Below the pieces are notes generated by a model. It was not told the origin of the DNA. It did no database searches and saw only the letters and a program-made list of their open reading frames with translations. The position numbers and the translations under genes were made by a program. Shown here piece by piece: positions 24,027 to 32,841 of a stretch of DNA of 37,067 nt. How positions within the stretch are numbered: the first letter of the stretch is position 1; every line of letters begins with the position of its first letter. Source of the DNA: CAYJDG01 sp964368875 (lineage in GTDB: Bacteria > Pseudomonadota > Alphaproteobacteria > Micavibrionales > Micavibrionaceae); assembly GCA_964368875.1 (NCBI GenBank), contig CAYJDG010000019.1, positions 1 through 37,067 of the forward strand, given 5' to 3'.

Positions 24027-24125
24027 ATGCATATCTTTTACAAAGCTTACGCACAAAACCATAAACGTCGCCTTTGGAGAGCTTATTCAGTTGCGCGTTA
24101 TGCCGCCTATTATTCGGGCAAATAG
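24027..24125 (+). CDS. 32-aa basic peptide
   Basis: The ATG at 24027 follows GGGGAGTGG, a credible binding site. The peptide is strongly basic and aromatic (Tyr-rich), with blocks AYAQNHKRRLWRAY and ARYAAYYSGK, and could be membrane- or RNA-associated. It ends 19 bases before the first MFS/spermidine-synthase-like gene, so it may be a leader peptide or a small partner protein. I cannot exclude a chance frame. The open frame continues upstream to 23919, but that part lacks a binding site. Confidence 0.45.
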   Translation: MHIFYKAYAQNHKRRLWRAYSVARYAAYYSGK

Positions 24126-24144
24126 CCCACTACAGGATACTTAA

Positions 24145-26370
24145 ATGAAATACTTTGTTCCGCTTTATACCGTTACTTTGTTTATTAGCGCGTTCTTGCT
24201 CTTCTCCATTCAGCCTATGGTTGGGAAATTGCTTTTGCCGATGCTAGGGGGTGGTCCATCCGTCTGGAATACTGCGATGGTCTTCTTCCAGCTCTTATTG
24301 CTGGCCGGGTACACCTATGCCCATTTGATGGCAAAATTTTTCTCTCCACGAAAACAAGTTTTCATTCATATCCTGCTCTTTGTCCTGACAGCCTTTAGCT
24401 TGCCCATGGGTTTGCCTGCGGACATCCTGCCACCTGATCACAATCCTTTGTTATGGCAGCTTGGCACGATGGCTTTAATGGCCGCTGGCCCCTTCTTCAT
24501 ACTCTCGTCTACAGCTCCCCTGCTTCAGCAATGGTTTGCCAAGACAGATCACCTCAAAGCTCAGAACCCATACTTTCTTTACGCGGCAAGTAATTTTGGT
24601 TCCATGCTGGCATTATTGTCATACCCTGTTGTAATTGAACCTATGTTGCGGCTTAACCAACAGTCCACTACGTGGTCTTGGGGCTATTGCTTCCTCGCTG
24701 TGATGCTTGGCATTTGCGGGTTTTTCTCTAAATTTAAGACTCAGAGTAAACCCGACGAGAGCGCTCTTGAGCAAGTGGATGAGATAATAACTTGGAAGCG
24801 TCGCTTCCTATGGTTATTCCTAGCCTTCGTACCTTCGTCCCTGATGCTGGGTGTAACAACGTTTATCACTACAGACATTACAGCAGTGCCTCTGTTCTGG
24901 GTTATTCCACTCAGCCTTTATTTGCTGAGCTTTATAATAGCTTTCTCGGAGAAGCCCTTCTTCACGCTTCCGTTAACGAGAATCCTTCACGCTATAGCAT
25001 CGCTCTTCATGATCTTCCTGATGGTATTCAACAGCATGCTGATCGTTTGGAATGTTGCAATCTTCCATCTGATATTTTTCTTCTTTTCTGCCCTTCTTTG
25101 TCATCAGGAACTTGCAGCTACCAAACCTAAAACGAGCCGCCTGACAGAATTTTATCTTATAATGTCTCTCGGTGGCGCACTGGGAGGTGTTTTTAACAGT
25201 CTTCTGGCCCCGCTTATATTCAAGGTTCCTTTTGAATATGCTATTGTCTTGTGCCTGTGCGTACTTTGCCGCTCCGCGTCAGATCCAGCGCAGGAGAAAT
25301 TAAAACATGCGCTAGGTGATATTAGATCTAGATTAAAAAATAATATCCTTAACGTTGGCTGGAAAGTTTTGGCTTTGCTATACATAGCTTTGGCCACGAT
25401 GCTTCTAGATCACGTTGTTATTTCCGCCATCAGTGCCTTTGCCATCGCCGCTATTTCATTTTCATACCAGTCAAAAAAATGGGCCTTCGCGAGTATCTTT
25501 ATTTTCATCTCCCTGTCCCACCCGCTTATTCCTTGGAATTCTTTTGTAAATACACTTGCTATAAAACGTAATTATTACGGCGTCATTCTTGTAAATAATA
25601 CGGGTGACGTTCGTGTCATGACCAATGGTGTAACTAACCATGGCGCGCAATCACTTAAGAAAGAATATCTCAAGCGGCCGACCTCATATTATCCGCCCGG
25701 CAGTGGTATATCGGATATATTTTCAGTGCTCGATCATCGCAAACCTGGAGCACAGAAGATTGCAGCTATGGGTATGGGAGTGGGCACAATTTCATGTTAT
25801 TCGAGAAAAAATCGGCAGTTTGATTTCTATGAAATAAATCCCGTGGTCATGGATATCGCAACAAATCCCGAATATTTTACGTTCCTTTCGGGCTGTGGAA
25901 GCCCTTATAAAATAATCGCAGGGGATGCGCGTCACAAAATATCTGAAGCAGAAGATAGTAGCTATGACCTGATCTTAGTAGATGTCTTTAGCTCTGATAG
26001 CATTCCAATGCACATCATTACAAAAGAGGCAGCAGCGATTTACCTTAAGAAACTTAAACCTGATGGAATTCTCGCCTTTCATATCTCGAATCGCTTCTTC
26101 GTGCTTGATCGCGAACTGGAAGCAATCGGGAAGTCCTTAGGACAATCTGTCATCGGCAAGCGGACTAACGCAAAGTTTGAAAAAGAGGAAGGACTGAATA
26201 ATCCATATATGAGTATGCCGAATTACTACACAGTTATGACCGACAACCCGACTATAATAAAAAGCCTGCAAACAACCAATGTTGCATGGAAAGAAATTCC
26301 TGACGATCAAAAATTAATTCCTTGGTCTGATGATTATGCTAATATTTTACGTGCTCTGAGATTCAAGTAA
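24145..26370 (+). CDS. fused MFS-type membrane/spermidine synthase-like protein, paralog 1
   Basis: The 741-aa product combines about a dozen hydrophobic helices (residues 1-470) with a C-terminal methyltransferase-like Rossmann domain (about 500-741). The N-terminal LLPMLGGGPSVWNTAMVFFQ and the SSTAPLLQQWF segment are hallmarks of fused MFS/spermidine synthase proteins. The C-terminal domain has the nucleotide loop MGMGVGTISCY, the acidic EINP, GDARHKI and ILVDVFSSDSIPMHI. The aminopropyl-transfer DSSDP motif is replaced by DVFSSDSIP, so genuine spermidine synthesis is doubtful. AGGA precedes the ATG. The coding DNA is AT-richer than in neighbouring housekeeping genes. Confidence 0.85.
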   Translation: MKYFVPLYTVTLFISAFLLFSIQPMVGKLLLPMLGGGPSVWNTAMVFFQLLLLAGYTYAHLMAKFFSPRKQVFIHILLFVLTAFSLPMGLPADILPPDHNPLLWQLGTMALMAAGPFFILSSTAPLLQQWFAKTDHLKAQNPYFLYAASNFGSMLALLSYPVVIEPMLRLNQQSTTWSWGYCFLAVMLGICGFFSKFKTQSKPDESALEQVDEIITWKRRFLWLFLAFVPSSLMLGVTTFITTDITAVPLFWVIPLSLYLLSFIIAFSEKPFFTLPLTRILHAIASLFMIFLMVFNSMLIVWNVAIFHLIFFFFSALLCHQELAATKPKTSRLTEFYLIMSLGGALGGVFNSLLAPLIFKVPFEYAIVLCLCVLCRSASDPAQEKLKHALGDIRSRLKNNILNVGWKVLALLYIALATMLLDHVVISAISAFAIAAISFSYQSKKWAFASIFIFISLSHPLIPWNSFVNTLAIKRNYYGVILVNNTGDVRVMTNGVTNHGAQSLKKEYLKRPTSYYPPGSGISDIFSVLDHRKPGAQKIAAMGMGVGTISCYSRKNRQFDFYEINPVVMDIATNPEYFTFLSGCGSPYKIIAGDARHKISEAEDSSYDLILVDVFSSDSIPMHIITKEAAAIYLKKLKPDGILAFHISNRFFVLDRELEAIGKSLGQSVIGKRTNAKFEKEEGLNNPYMSMPNYYTVMTDNPTIIKSLQTTNVAWKEIPDDQKLIPWSDDYANILRALRFK

Positions 26371-26383
26371 GCGGACCTAAAAA

Positions 26384-28582
26384 ATGCGCGTGCTACTGGC
26401 TTGCTACACACTCACCTTATTTATGAGTGCGTTTCTACTTTTTTCAGTTCAGCCCCTCGTAGGGAAATTTCTTCTCCCCTTATTGGGTGGTGGCCCTTCT
26501 ATATGGAACACCGCTATGGTGTTTTTTCAGCTTCTGCTTCTAGGCGGATATGCATATGCACACACCATGTCCCGCTATCTTAAGCCGCAGACACAATATT
26601 ATGTACACATCGCATTATTTTTTATGGGCATGATAAGCCTCCCCCTATCTCTACCGGGGAACGCAGATCCTACCAATCAAAACCCATTTGTTTGGCAGTT
26701 AACGACAATGATCTTAATGGCAGCTGGGCCGTTCTTTATTTTATCCTCTACTGCGCCCCTTCTGCAGCAGTGGTTCACCAAAACATCGCACAATAAGGCT
26801 CAAAATCCTTACTTTCTTTATGTAGCAAGTAATCTTGGTTCGATGCTTGCTCTCCTATCTTACCCTACCGTTATCGAGCCCTTTTTACGTCTGCATGACC
26901 AATCAATTGTTTGGTCATGGGGTTATGCTCTCCTCGCAGTAATGCTTATCGCATGCGGCTTTTTTTCAAAATTCTCGCGTATTCAGCCTTCAAATGAAGA
27001 TAAGCATGACTCAGTAGATCAAAAAATAACTTGGAAGCAGCGATCAAGATGGCTGCTTTTAGCTTTTGTTCCTTCGTCACTGATGATTGGTGTGACTACT
27101 TTCATCACCACCGATATTACTACCGTCCCACTTTTATGGGTCATGCCGTTAAGTCTTTATCTTCTAAGCTTCATAATAGCTTTTTCAGAGAAGCCATTCC
27201 TTAATATTCAGACCAGTCGAATTATTCATGCGGTTGCGTCGCTTTTTATCCTCTTTCTTCTGTTAATTAATAGCGGTATGGCAGTTTGGAATATCGCGTT
27301 GTTTCATTTATTTTTCTTCTTTTTTTCGGCTTTAGTTTGCCATCAAGAATTGGCCGAACTTAAGCCAAAAGCCCGTGATTTAACTGAATTTTATTTGGTC
27401 GTATCAGTTGGCGGAGCGTTAGGCGGGATTTTCAACAGCTTACTTGCACCTGTTATATTTGATGTGCCACACGAATATTTAATAGTCATCCTACTTGCAG
27501 TATTCTGTCGCTACCTATCTGACCCTGCCAGAAATGATATACGCACCGCCCTCTTGCCTATTTCTTGGAAAATTTATCTAGCGATATCTCTAGCTTTAAT
27601 TACGGCATATGCTCGCAATAACACCGTCGATATTATTTTTAGCATCGCCATGGTAGCGATTTGTATGAGCTATTTTGATAAGAAATGGACATTCGGTTTA
27701 CTTTTTATTTTTGCAATCACCTTTAATACATTTGTAAACTTATTATCAGGTGCGAAGCCACTGATAACTGCTCGAAATTACTACGGCATCATACTGGTGA
27801 GCGATATAGGCCCAGTAAGAATCATGACGCACGGCGTAACAGATCATGGAGGGCAGCTGCTTGATCCTCAAAAACGTTTTGAACCTATAGGTTATTTTGG
27901 CAAATATAGCGGCTTGGCTGACCTCTATAAAACTGATTTCATGACTGAGAAAACTAAACGCGAGATTGCTATTCTCGGGCTTGGGACTGGAAGCGTTGCC
28001 TGCTTTTATAACGGGCCTCTCAGGCATTTTGATTACTTCGAAATTGATCCAAACGTCGTAAAGATCGCAGAAGATCCTAAATATTTTACATTTCTATCAG
28101 ACTGCAAAGTTGATTATTCGATGCATATTGGAGATGGCAGGCTTCTAATCAAGAATATGCCTGACAAAAAATATGACCTGATACATATGGATGCATTTAC
28201 GTCAGATAATATTCCAGTCCATTTGCTCACAATGGATGCAATTCAAATCTACGTTAAGAAGCTCAAGGAGGATGGAGTGTTATTGTTTCATGTTTCTAAT
28301 CGCTTCTTTACTTTGGAAACAGAGTTGGCGGCGATTGCCCGCGCTTTAGATATTCCGGTAATTCATAAACAGCACGTTTTAAAAAACAAGCCGACCGTTT
28401 ACAGTCCCGCAAGTTCATCGGACGATTCACCAAGCCATTATGTGGTCATGACTAAAAATCAGAAAGTTTTAGATGAACTAAGAAGGATCGATCCAGAATG
28501 GACAGAGATCAAACAACCTATTCCATCTCACCCTTGGACTGATGATTTTAGCAATATTTTAAGGGCATTGATTTTGCGCTAA
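26384..28582 (+). CDS. fused MFS-type membrane/spermidine synthase-like protein, paralog 2
   Basis: This 732-aa tandem paralog is co-linear with the gene upstream, with long identical runs such as ILSSTAPLLQQWF, QNPYFLY and GVTTFITTDIT. Its C-terminal domain has LGLGTGSVACFY, FEIDPNVVKIAEDPKYF, GDGRLLI and MDAFTSDNIPVHLLTMDA. The loop between helices around residue 400 is the most diverged part. It begins 13 bases after paralog 1 ends. Its TAA is immediately followed, with no gap, by the TAA of convergent prfC. DNA is notably AT-rich. Substrates are unknown. Confidence 0.85.
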   Translation: MRVLLACYTLTLFMSAFLLFSVQPLVGKFLLPLLGGGPSIWNTAMVFFQLLLLGGYAYAHTMSRYLKPQTQYYVHIALFFMGMISLPLSLPGNADPTNQNPFVWQLTTMILMAAGPFFILSSTAPLLQQWFTKTSHNKAQNPYFLYVASNLGSMLALLSYPTVIEPFLRLHDQSIVWSWGYALLAVMLIACGFFSKFSRIQPSNEDKHDSVDQKITWKQRSRWLLLAFVPSSLMIGVTTFITTDITTVPLLWVMPLSLYLLSFIIAFSEKPFLNIQTSRIIHAVASLFILFLLLINSGMAVWNIALFHLFFFFFSALVCHQELAELKPKARDLTEFYLVVSVGGALGGIFNSLLAPVIFDVPHEYLIVILLAVFCRYLSDPARNDIRTALLPISWKIYLAISLALITAYARNNTVDIIFSIAMVAICMSYFDKKWTFGLLFIFAITFNTFVNLLSGAKPLITARNYYGIILVSDIGPVRIMTHGVTDHGGQLLDPQKRFEPIGYFGKYSGLADLYKTDFMTEKTKREIAILGLGTGSVACFYNGPLRHFDYFEIDPNVVKIAEDPKYFTFLSDCKVDYSMHIGDGRLLIKNMPDKKYDLIHMDAFTSDNIPVHLLTMDAIQIYVKKLKEDGVLLFHVSNRFFTLETELAAIARALDIPVIHKQHVLKNKPTVYSPASSSDDSPSHYVVMTKNQKVLDELRRIDPEWTEIKQPIPSHPWTDDFSNILRALILR

Positions 28583-30151
28583 TTATTTGGTCGAGCGGAA
28601 ATTTATATCCGGATTTTTTTCTTGCGCATCATTGAGATGCCAGGCATTACGGGCCATAAAAACAGGGTCCCCATCATGATCATTCGCAATCGATCCTGAG
28701 TTCGTATCAAGAAATTTTTTGAGCTTTTGCGGATCTTCTGCAAATATCCAACGTGCAGTATGCAAGCTGGTGGCCTCGAATTTTACTGGCAGATTATATT
28801 CGGTGCGAATGCGGTCACCCAATACATCAAACTGTAGTTGCCCAACCACACCAACGATCCAGCTATTATCATACCCTGTGCGAAAGATACGCGCGACACC
28901 CTCCTCAGCAAGTTGCTGAAGAGCATTTCCGAGATGCTTAGCTTTGAGGGGATCTTCTGAAACAATGCGCTGGAGATATTCGGGCGCGAAGCTTGGAATA
29001 CCAGTGAAGGCTAGATTTTCACCTTCGGTAAGCACATCACCAATTCGCAAGTTTCCATGATTGGGAATTCCGATGATATCCCCGGCCACCGCATCTTCAA
29101 CCATTTCACGTTCCTGCGCGAAGAACATCAACGGGGAATGAATGACCATCGACTTGCCTGCGCGCACGTGGTGCAACTTCATGCCACGTTTAAAAGTGCC
29201 GGAGCATAGACGGGTAAAAGCGATACGGTCACGATGCTTCGGATCCATATTGGCCTGAATTTTAAATACAAAGCCCGTGACCTTGTTTTCGTGAGGATCA
29301 ACAATCCTTTGTACGGATTTTTGCGGGCGCGGAGATGGCGCGTAGCGTCCTATTCCCTGCAGCAACTCCTGCACCCCAAAGTTATTGACGGCACTTCCGA
29401 AGAAAACCGGGGTCTGGAACCCTTCGCGATAGCTTTCGGTGTCAAAGGCAGGGCAGATGCCGCGGATCATTTCGACATCATCGCGCAGCTTAGCAGCTTG
29501 ATCAGCAGGAAGCTTCTGATCGATCAACGGATCATCCAGACCTGTACAGGTGATCGTTTCGGTTATTTCTATTCCTTTGCCCCGATCAAAAAGGACAAGT
29601 TGATCGGTGATAAGGTCATAGCAGCCACGAAAATCGCGGCCCATACCGATTGGCCAGCTGGCTGGAACAACTTCCATCTGCAGCTTTTCAGAAATTTCGT
29701 CCATCAAGGAAAATGGATCTTGCCCTTCTCGGTCCATCTTGTTGATGAACGTGATGATAGGAATATTACGCAGCCGGCAAACTTCGAATAGCTTAAGGGT
29801 CTGCGTTTCAATACCTTTTGCGGCATCAAGAACCATGATTGCGCTGTCGACGGCGGTCAGTGTGCGGTAGGTATCTTCGCTGAAATCTTCGTGGCCGGGA
29901 GTATCGAGCAAATTGAAGGTTATCCCGCCGTGATCGAAGGTCATAACGGATGAGGCAACCGAAATACCCCGCTCTTGCTCAACTTTCATCCAGTCGGAGC
30001 GTGCGCGACGACGATCACCGCGGGCTTTGACCATGCCGGCGAGCTGAATGGCACCTCCGAACAGCAAAAGCTTTTCAGTAAGTGTAGTCTTACCAGCATC
30101 GGGGTGAGCGATGATGGCGAAAGTGCGGCGCTGATCGACAGGAGATGTCAT
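28583..30151 (-). CDS. prfC: peptide chain release factor 3
   Basis: RF3 is a translational GTPase that recycles RF1/RF2 from the ribosome after termination. The 522-aa product has the G1 loop AHPDAGKTTLTEK, the RF3-specific FGGAIQLAGMVKARG and G2 region RGISVASSVMTF, G3 DTPGHEDFSEDTYR and G4 NKMDREGQDP. The C-terminal RF3 domain (FDVLGDRIRTEYNLPVKFE) follows. Its ATG overlaps the DUF1491 gene's stop (TAATG), making it the last gene of a fur-orf68-DUF1491-prfC cluster. Confidence 0.96.
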   Translation of the reverse strand: MTSPVDQRRTFAIIAHPDAGKTTLTEKLLLFGGAIQLAGMVKARGDRRRARSDWMKVEQERGISVASSVMTFDHGGITFNLLDTPGHEDFSEDTYRTLTAVDSAIMVLDAAKGIETQTLKLFEVCRLRNIPIITFINKMDREGQDPFSLMDEISEKLQMEVVPASWPIGMGRDFRGCYDLITDQLVLFDRGKGIEITETITCTGLDDPLIDQKLPADQAAKLRDDVEMIRGICPAFDTESYREGFQTPVFFGSAVNNFGVQELLQGIGRYAPSPRPQKSVQRIVDPHENKVTGFVFKIQANMDPKHRDRIAFTRLCSGTFKRGMKLHHVRAGKSMVIHSPLMFFAQEREMVEDAVAGDIIGIPNHGNLRIGDVLTEGENLAFTGIPSFAPEYLQRIVSEDPLKAKHLGNALQQLAEEGVARIFRTGYDNSWIVGVVGQLQFDVLGDRIRTEYNLPVKFEATSLHTARWIFAEDPQKLKKFLDTNSGSIANDHDGDPVFMARNAWHLNDAQEKNPDINFRSTK

Positions 30152-30492
30152 TATAATACTGTTTTACCCTCAAACGGATTTACGCCCGTACGGTCGTCTA
30201 TTTCGATGACCCAGAGATCAGGGTCGCGATCCACCGCGCGGCGAATATACGCATCTGCTTCGGGTTCGGCAACTCTCTCGGTTTTAAGGGCGTTCATCCA
30301 GCTTAAAGCCCCATTTAAATTACGAATCTGGGTCAGGACGAGGCAGCCATGCTCAATCGTATTAAGCTTTAATAGAATTGTCCCGGATGCGTAGGAACCC
30401 TTATTGGCGATATAATAGGAGGTCCCCTTCTCCGTCAGATGGCGCAATTGCGCCTCGAGCCAGAGGCCGGTGGGCAGGCGGTCGTCGGACAT
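30151..30492 (-). CDS. DUF1491 family protein
   Basis: The 113-aa product matches the alphaproteobacterial DUF1491 pattern: it opens RLPTGLWLEAQLRHLTEKGTSYYI, continues with GSYASGTILLKLN and ends with DRDPDLWVIEIDDRTG. The family has no known function. The gene abuts orf68 (its ATG directly follows that gene's TAA) and overlaps prfC by one base, indicating a single transcript. Confidence 0.85.
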   Translation of the reverse strand: MSDDRLPTGLWLEAQLRHLTEKGTSYYIANKGSYASGTILLKLNTIEHGCLVLTQIRNLNGALSWMNALKTERVAEPEADAYIRRAVDRDPDLWVIEIDDRTGVNPFEGKTVL

Positions 30493-30699
30493 TTAGTGGA
30501 GATGGCCAGCGTGAATCCAGCTCTCGACCTTGAGGCGGGAGAATTCTTTCGTGTCTTCGGGATGATGGTGACGATAAACGAGTGTGGCCGCTTCGCGAGC
30601 AAAGCTCTCAGGCAGATCGTGCGCAATCAGACCCTGATACGCCTGAAGGACAGCGGTCTTGCATTTGCACGGAAATACTTCGTCTTTAAAATCGCACAT
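30493..30699 (-). CDS. unknown 68-aa protein with CxC motif (orf68)
   Basis: This small acidic/histidine-containing protein is not recognised. It begins MCDFKDEVFPCKCKTAV, with three Cys in the first 13 residues, and has a HHHPED segment in the middle. It ends WIHAGHLH. Cys and His at both ends could bind metal, which would fit its position one base after fur, but that is speculation. It lies directly before the DUF1491 gene with no gap. Confidence 0.7.
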   Translation of the reverse strand: MCDFKDEVFPCKCKTAVLQAYQGLIAHDLPESFAREAATLVYRHHHPEDTKEFSRLKVESWIHAGHLH

Positions 30700-30700
30700 C

Positions 30701-31105
30701 TTACTTCTTCAATTTCTTGCCATAGAGTTCCAAGCGATGATCAACCAGATCATACCCAAGTTCTTTGGCAATACGTTGTTTCAATATTTCTAGTTCATCA
30801 TTCTTGAATTCGATCACCTTGCCAGTTTCGAGATCAATCAGGTGATGGTGGTGTTCCATGTTGGTTTCGTAGCGCGAGAAGTTCTCCTTGAACTCGTGGC
30901 GAACGATCAAGTCCATTTCATCAAGCAGGCTGAGTGTGCGGTAGACGGTGGCGATGCTAATAGATGGGTCCATCGCCTTGGCGCGTTCATAAACGATCTC
31001 GACCGACGGATGGTCGTGGGCCTGATCGAGTACCTTTAAAATCGTGCGGCGCTGGTCGGTCATCTTGAGACCGGCATCGGAACACCTAGCTGCCAAATCC
31101 GTCAT
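30701..31105 (-). CDS. fur: Fur-family metalloregulator (Fur/Mur type)
   Basis: The 134-aa product has the Fur winged helix (MTDQRRTILKVLD, then SIATVYRTLSLLDEMDLI) and the metal-binding EHHHHLIDLETGKVIEF. The paired CxxC cysteines of classical zinc-structural Fur are absent: LETGK replaces the Cys-containing turn. Alphaproteobacterial Fur/Mur proteins commonly lack them too, and there they respond to manganese or iron. The ATG at 31105 has GGAGG directly upstream. A GTG-initiated longer form (31135) would run through the promoter region. A 12-bp palindrome lies at 31126-31137. Confidence 0.88.
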   Translation of the reverse strand: MTDLAARCSDAGLKMTDQRRTILKVLDQAHDHPSVEIVYERAKAMDPSISIATVYRTLSLLDEMDLIVRHEFKENFSRYETNMEHHHHLIDLETGKVIEFKNDELEILKQRIAKELGYDLVDHRLELYGKKLKK

Positions 31106-31125
31106 CTTTGCCTCCAATAGAGAAT

Positions 31126-31137
31126 AAGTGGCCACTT
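31126..31137. promoter_or_regulatory. 12-bp palindrome upstream of fur
   Basis: AAGTGGCCACTT is a perfect 12-bp palindrome, 21 bases before the fur start codon. A weak -35 (TTGAGC on the minus strand) precedes it. An operator for Fur itself or another regulator is possible. It does not resemble the classical Fur box. Confidence 0.4.
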
Positions 31138-31169
31138 TAGCGGCTCAATTCCTCGCTGACAATAAATGA

Positions 31170-32687
31170 TTAAGTGCCTGATCTATTGGACGTAAAGGCC
31201 ACTGCACGGCCTGGAGGGAACGAGATTGTAACCCGCGTGCCCTGATTGGTATCCGAATCAAGCGTCAGATAGCCCCCATGCAATTCGACCATCGCCTTGG
31301 CGAGCGGTAGGCCGAGACCGGTTCCCTGAATTTCCTTCGCGGCATGCGCCGAATCGTGAATCTGGCCGAACGGTTCAAGCGCCTGCCTGATTTTAGCGCG
31401 CGGAATACCTATCCCGGTATCCTCCACACGGATCATCATTTCACCAGCAGCCCCGGTTTCAGCGATGACATCAATACGCCCGCCCGGCTTGGAGAACTTG
31501 ACCGAGTTGCTGATCAGGTTGATTAAAATCTGGCGGATTAAACGCGAGTCAGCAAACAGCCCCGGCAGGTCTGGTGGAATGTGCGCTTCCATCTTGATCC
31601 CGCCTGAGAACGCCCGCGACGCCATCATGCGCAGTACGGATTCAATCGCTTCAGTCAGATCCATATTTTCTTCATCAAGCTCGATCTTACCAGCTTCGAT
31701 CTTCGACATGTCGAGGACTTCGTTGATAATCTCAAGCAAATGACGGGCACTGACGTGAATATCGCCGAGATATTCCTGATATTTCGGATTGCCGAGCGCG
31801 CCGAAGGTCTCTTTCATCATCATCTCTGAGAACCCAATGATCGCATTCAGAGGCGTGCGCAACTCATGCGACATGTTGGCAAGGAAGGCCGACTTGGCAT
31901 GGTTGGCAGTATCGGCCTGTTCCTTGGCGAGACGCAGAGAGATTTCCATCTGTTTGCGCAGCGTAATATCCATGATCGTCGTGACCTGAAATTTACGGCG
32001 TTGAGACAATTCGAGCGTGGCACTGGTAAAAAGCGTATTGGCAATGCTGCCATCCTGCTTGGTCAGCTTCATTTCCCCGGAGGAACGCTGGCCGCCTTTT
32101 ATATAAGCATCATGATTTTCTTTGGCCTGCTCCTGCTCATCAGGGCTGATCAGAAAGAGAAAATCCTCGCCGATGATCTGATCCCGCGTCCAGTGATAGG
32201 TGCGGACAAAGCTGTCGTTGACGCGAATAATCCGGCGATAATGATCGGTGACGATAATACCGATATCCGAGGCATCGAAGATGGAAGTTAGGAGCGAGAT
32301 CGCATCATCGCGTTCGCGCTGAAGAATGGAGTCATCGGAACTATCCGGCTGGGCCATCACGTCAAGAAGGATGACCTGCCCCGTATGGTCGAGGAGCGGA
32401 TTGATCCAGAAGCCATAAACACGGAGACCACCGGGGAAACTTGGCAACGCCTGAATACTGACCGGGACTTTCTGCTTCATGCAGACTTCGAATGATTGTT
32501 CGAAGTGGCGGGCGTTTTCACTGTCCATGAAATGCGCAACTGTGTGGTTGACGATGTGGTCTTCCTTACAGTTGAAATAGTCGAGCGTGCGGTGATTGAC
32601 CTCTTCAACAATAAAACCCTTCTCACCCGGACGGATGAGAAAGCGAGGAACAGGCATCGCATTGAAAAGTGCTTGGTGATCGATCAT
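31170..32687 (-). CDS. soluble two-PAS sensor histidine kinase
   Basis: This 505-aa kinase has no membrane helix, so it senses a cytoplasmic signal. Two PAS-like domains (about 5-112 and 130-245) precede HisKA with phospho-acceptor His274 (AFLANMSHELRTPLNAIIGFSEMM). The HATPase domain follows, with N-box LISNSVKFSKPGG, G1 VEDTGIGIP and G2 GTGLGLPLAK. The sequence style resembles the alphaproteobacterial PleC/DivJ group. No response regulator is adjacent. The ATG at 32687 has no evident binding site. A long leader upstream carries a near-consensus promoter and two copies of the dispersed 17-bp element. Confidence 0.88.
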   Translation of the reverse strand: MIDHQALFNAMPVPRFLIRPGEKGFIVEEVNHRTLDYFNCKEDHIVNHTVAHFMDSENARHFEQSFEVCMKQKVPVSIQALPSFPGGLRVYGFWINPLLDHTGQVILLDVMAQPDSSDDSILQRERDDAISLLTSIFDASDIGIIVTDHYRRIIRVNDSFVRTYHWTRDQIIGEDFLFLISPDEQEQAKENHDAYIKGGQRSSGEMKLTKQDGSIANTLFTSATLELSQRRKFQVTTIMDITLRKQMEISLRLAKEQADTANHAKSAFLANMSHELRTPLNAIIGFSEMMMKETFGALGNPKYQEYLGDIHVSARHLLEIINEVLDMSKIEAGKIELDEENMDLTEAIESVLRMMASRAFSGGIKMEAHIPPDLPGLFADSRLIRQILINLISNSVKFSKPGGRIDVIAETGAAGEMMIRVEDTGIGIPRAKIRQALEPFGQIHDSAHAAKEIQGTGLGLPLAKAMVELHGGYLTLDSDTNQGTRVTISFPPGRAVAFTSNRSGT

Positions 32688-32772
32688 GGCACAATTAACA
32701 TAAAAAATGGACAGAAGACTCCACGTCTACCAAACCACGGCAGCAGTGAAGAAGTTCTTAAGAGCCCCTTCA

Positions 32773-32789
32773 TATCAGTTTGTTCGTCG
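32773..32789 (+). repeat. 17-bp dispersed element, copy 3
   Basis: TATCAGTTTGTTCGTCG, identical to the copy at 32815-32831 and to the reverse complement of 16111-16127. It lies 85 bases before the kinase start codon. Confidence 0.75.
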
Positions 32790-32814
32790 TTTGAATTATT
32801 TCTAATTTTGGGCT

Positions 32815-32831
32815 TATCAGTTTGTTCGTCG
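32815..32831 (+). repeat. 17-bp dispersed element, copy 2
   Basis: Same 17 bases as copy 3, repeated 42 bases away (four helical turns). The flanks extend the match to copy 1: CTTATC before and a C/T followed by TTC after, about 23 bases with one difference. Confidence 0.75.
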
Positions 32832-32841
32832 CTTCAAATTT

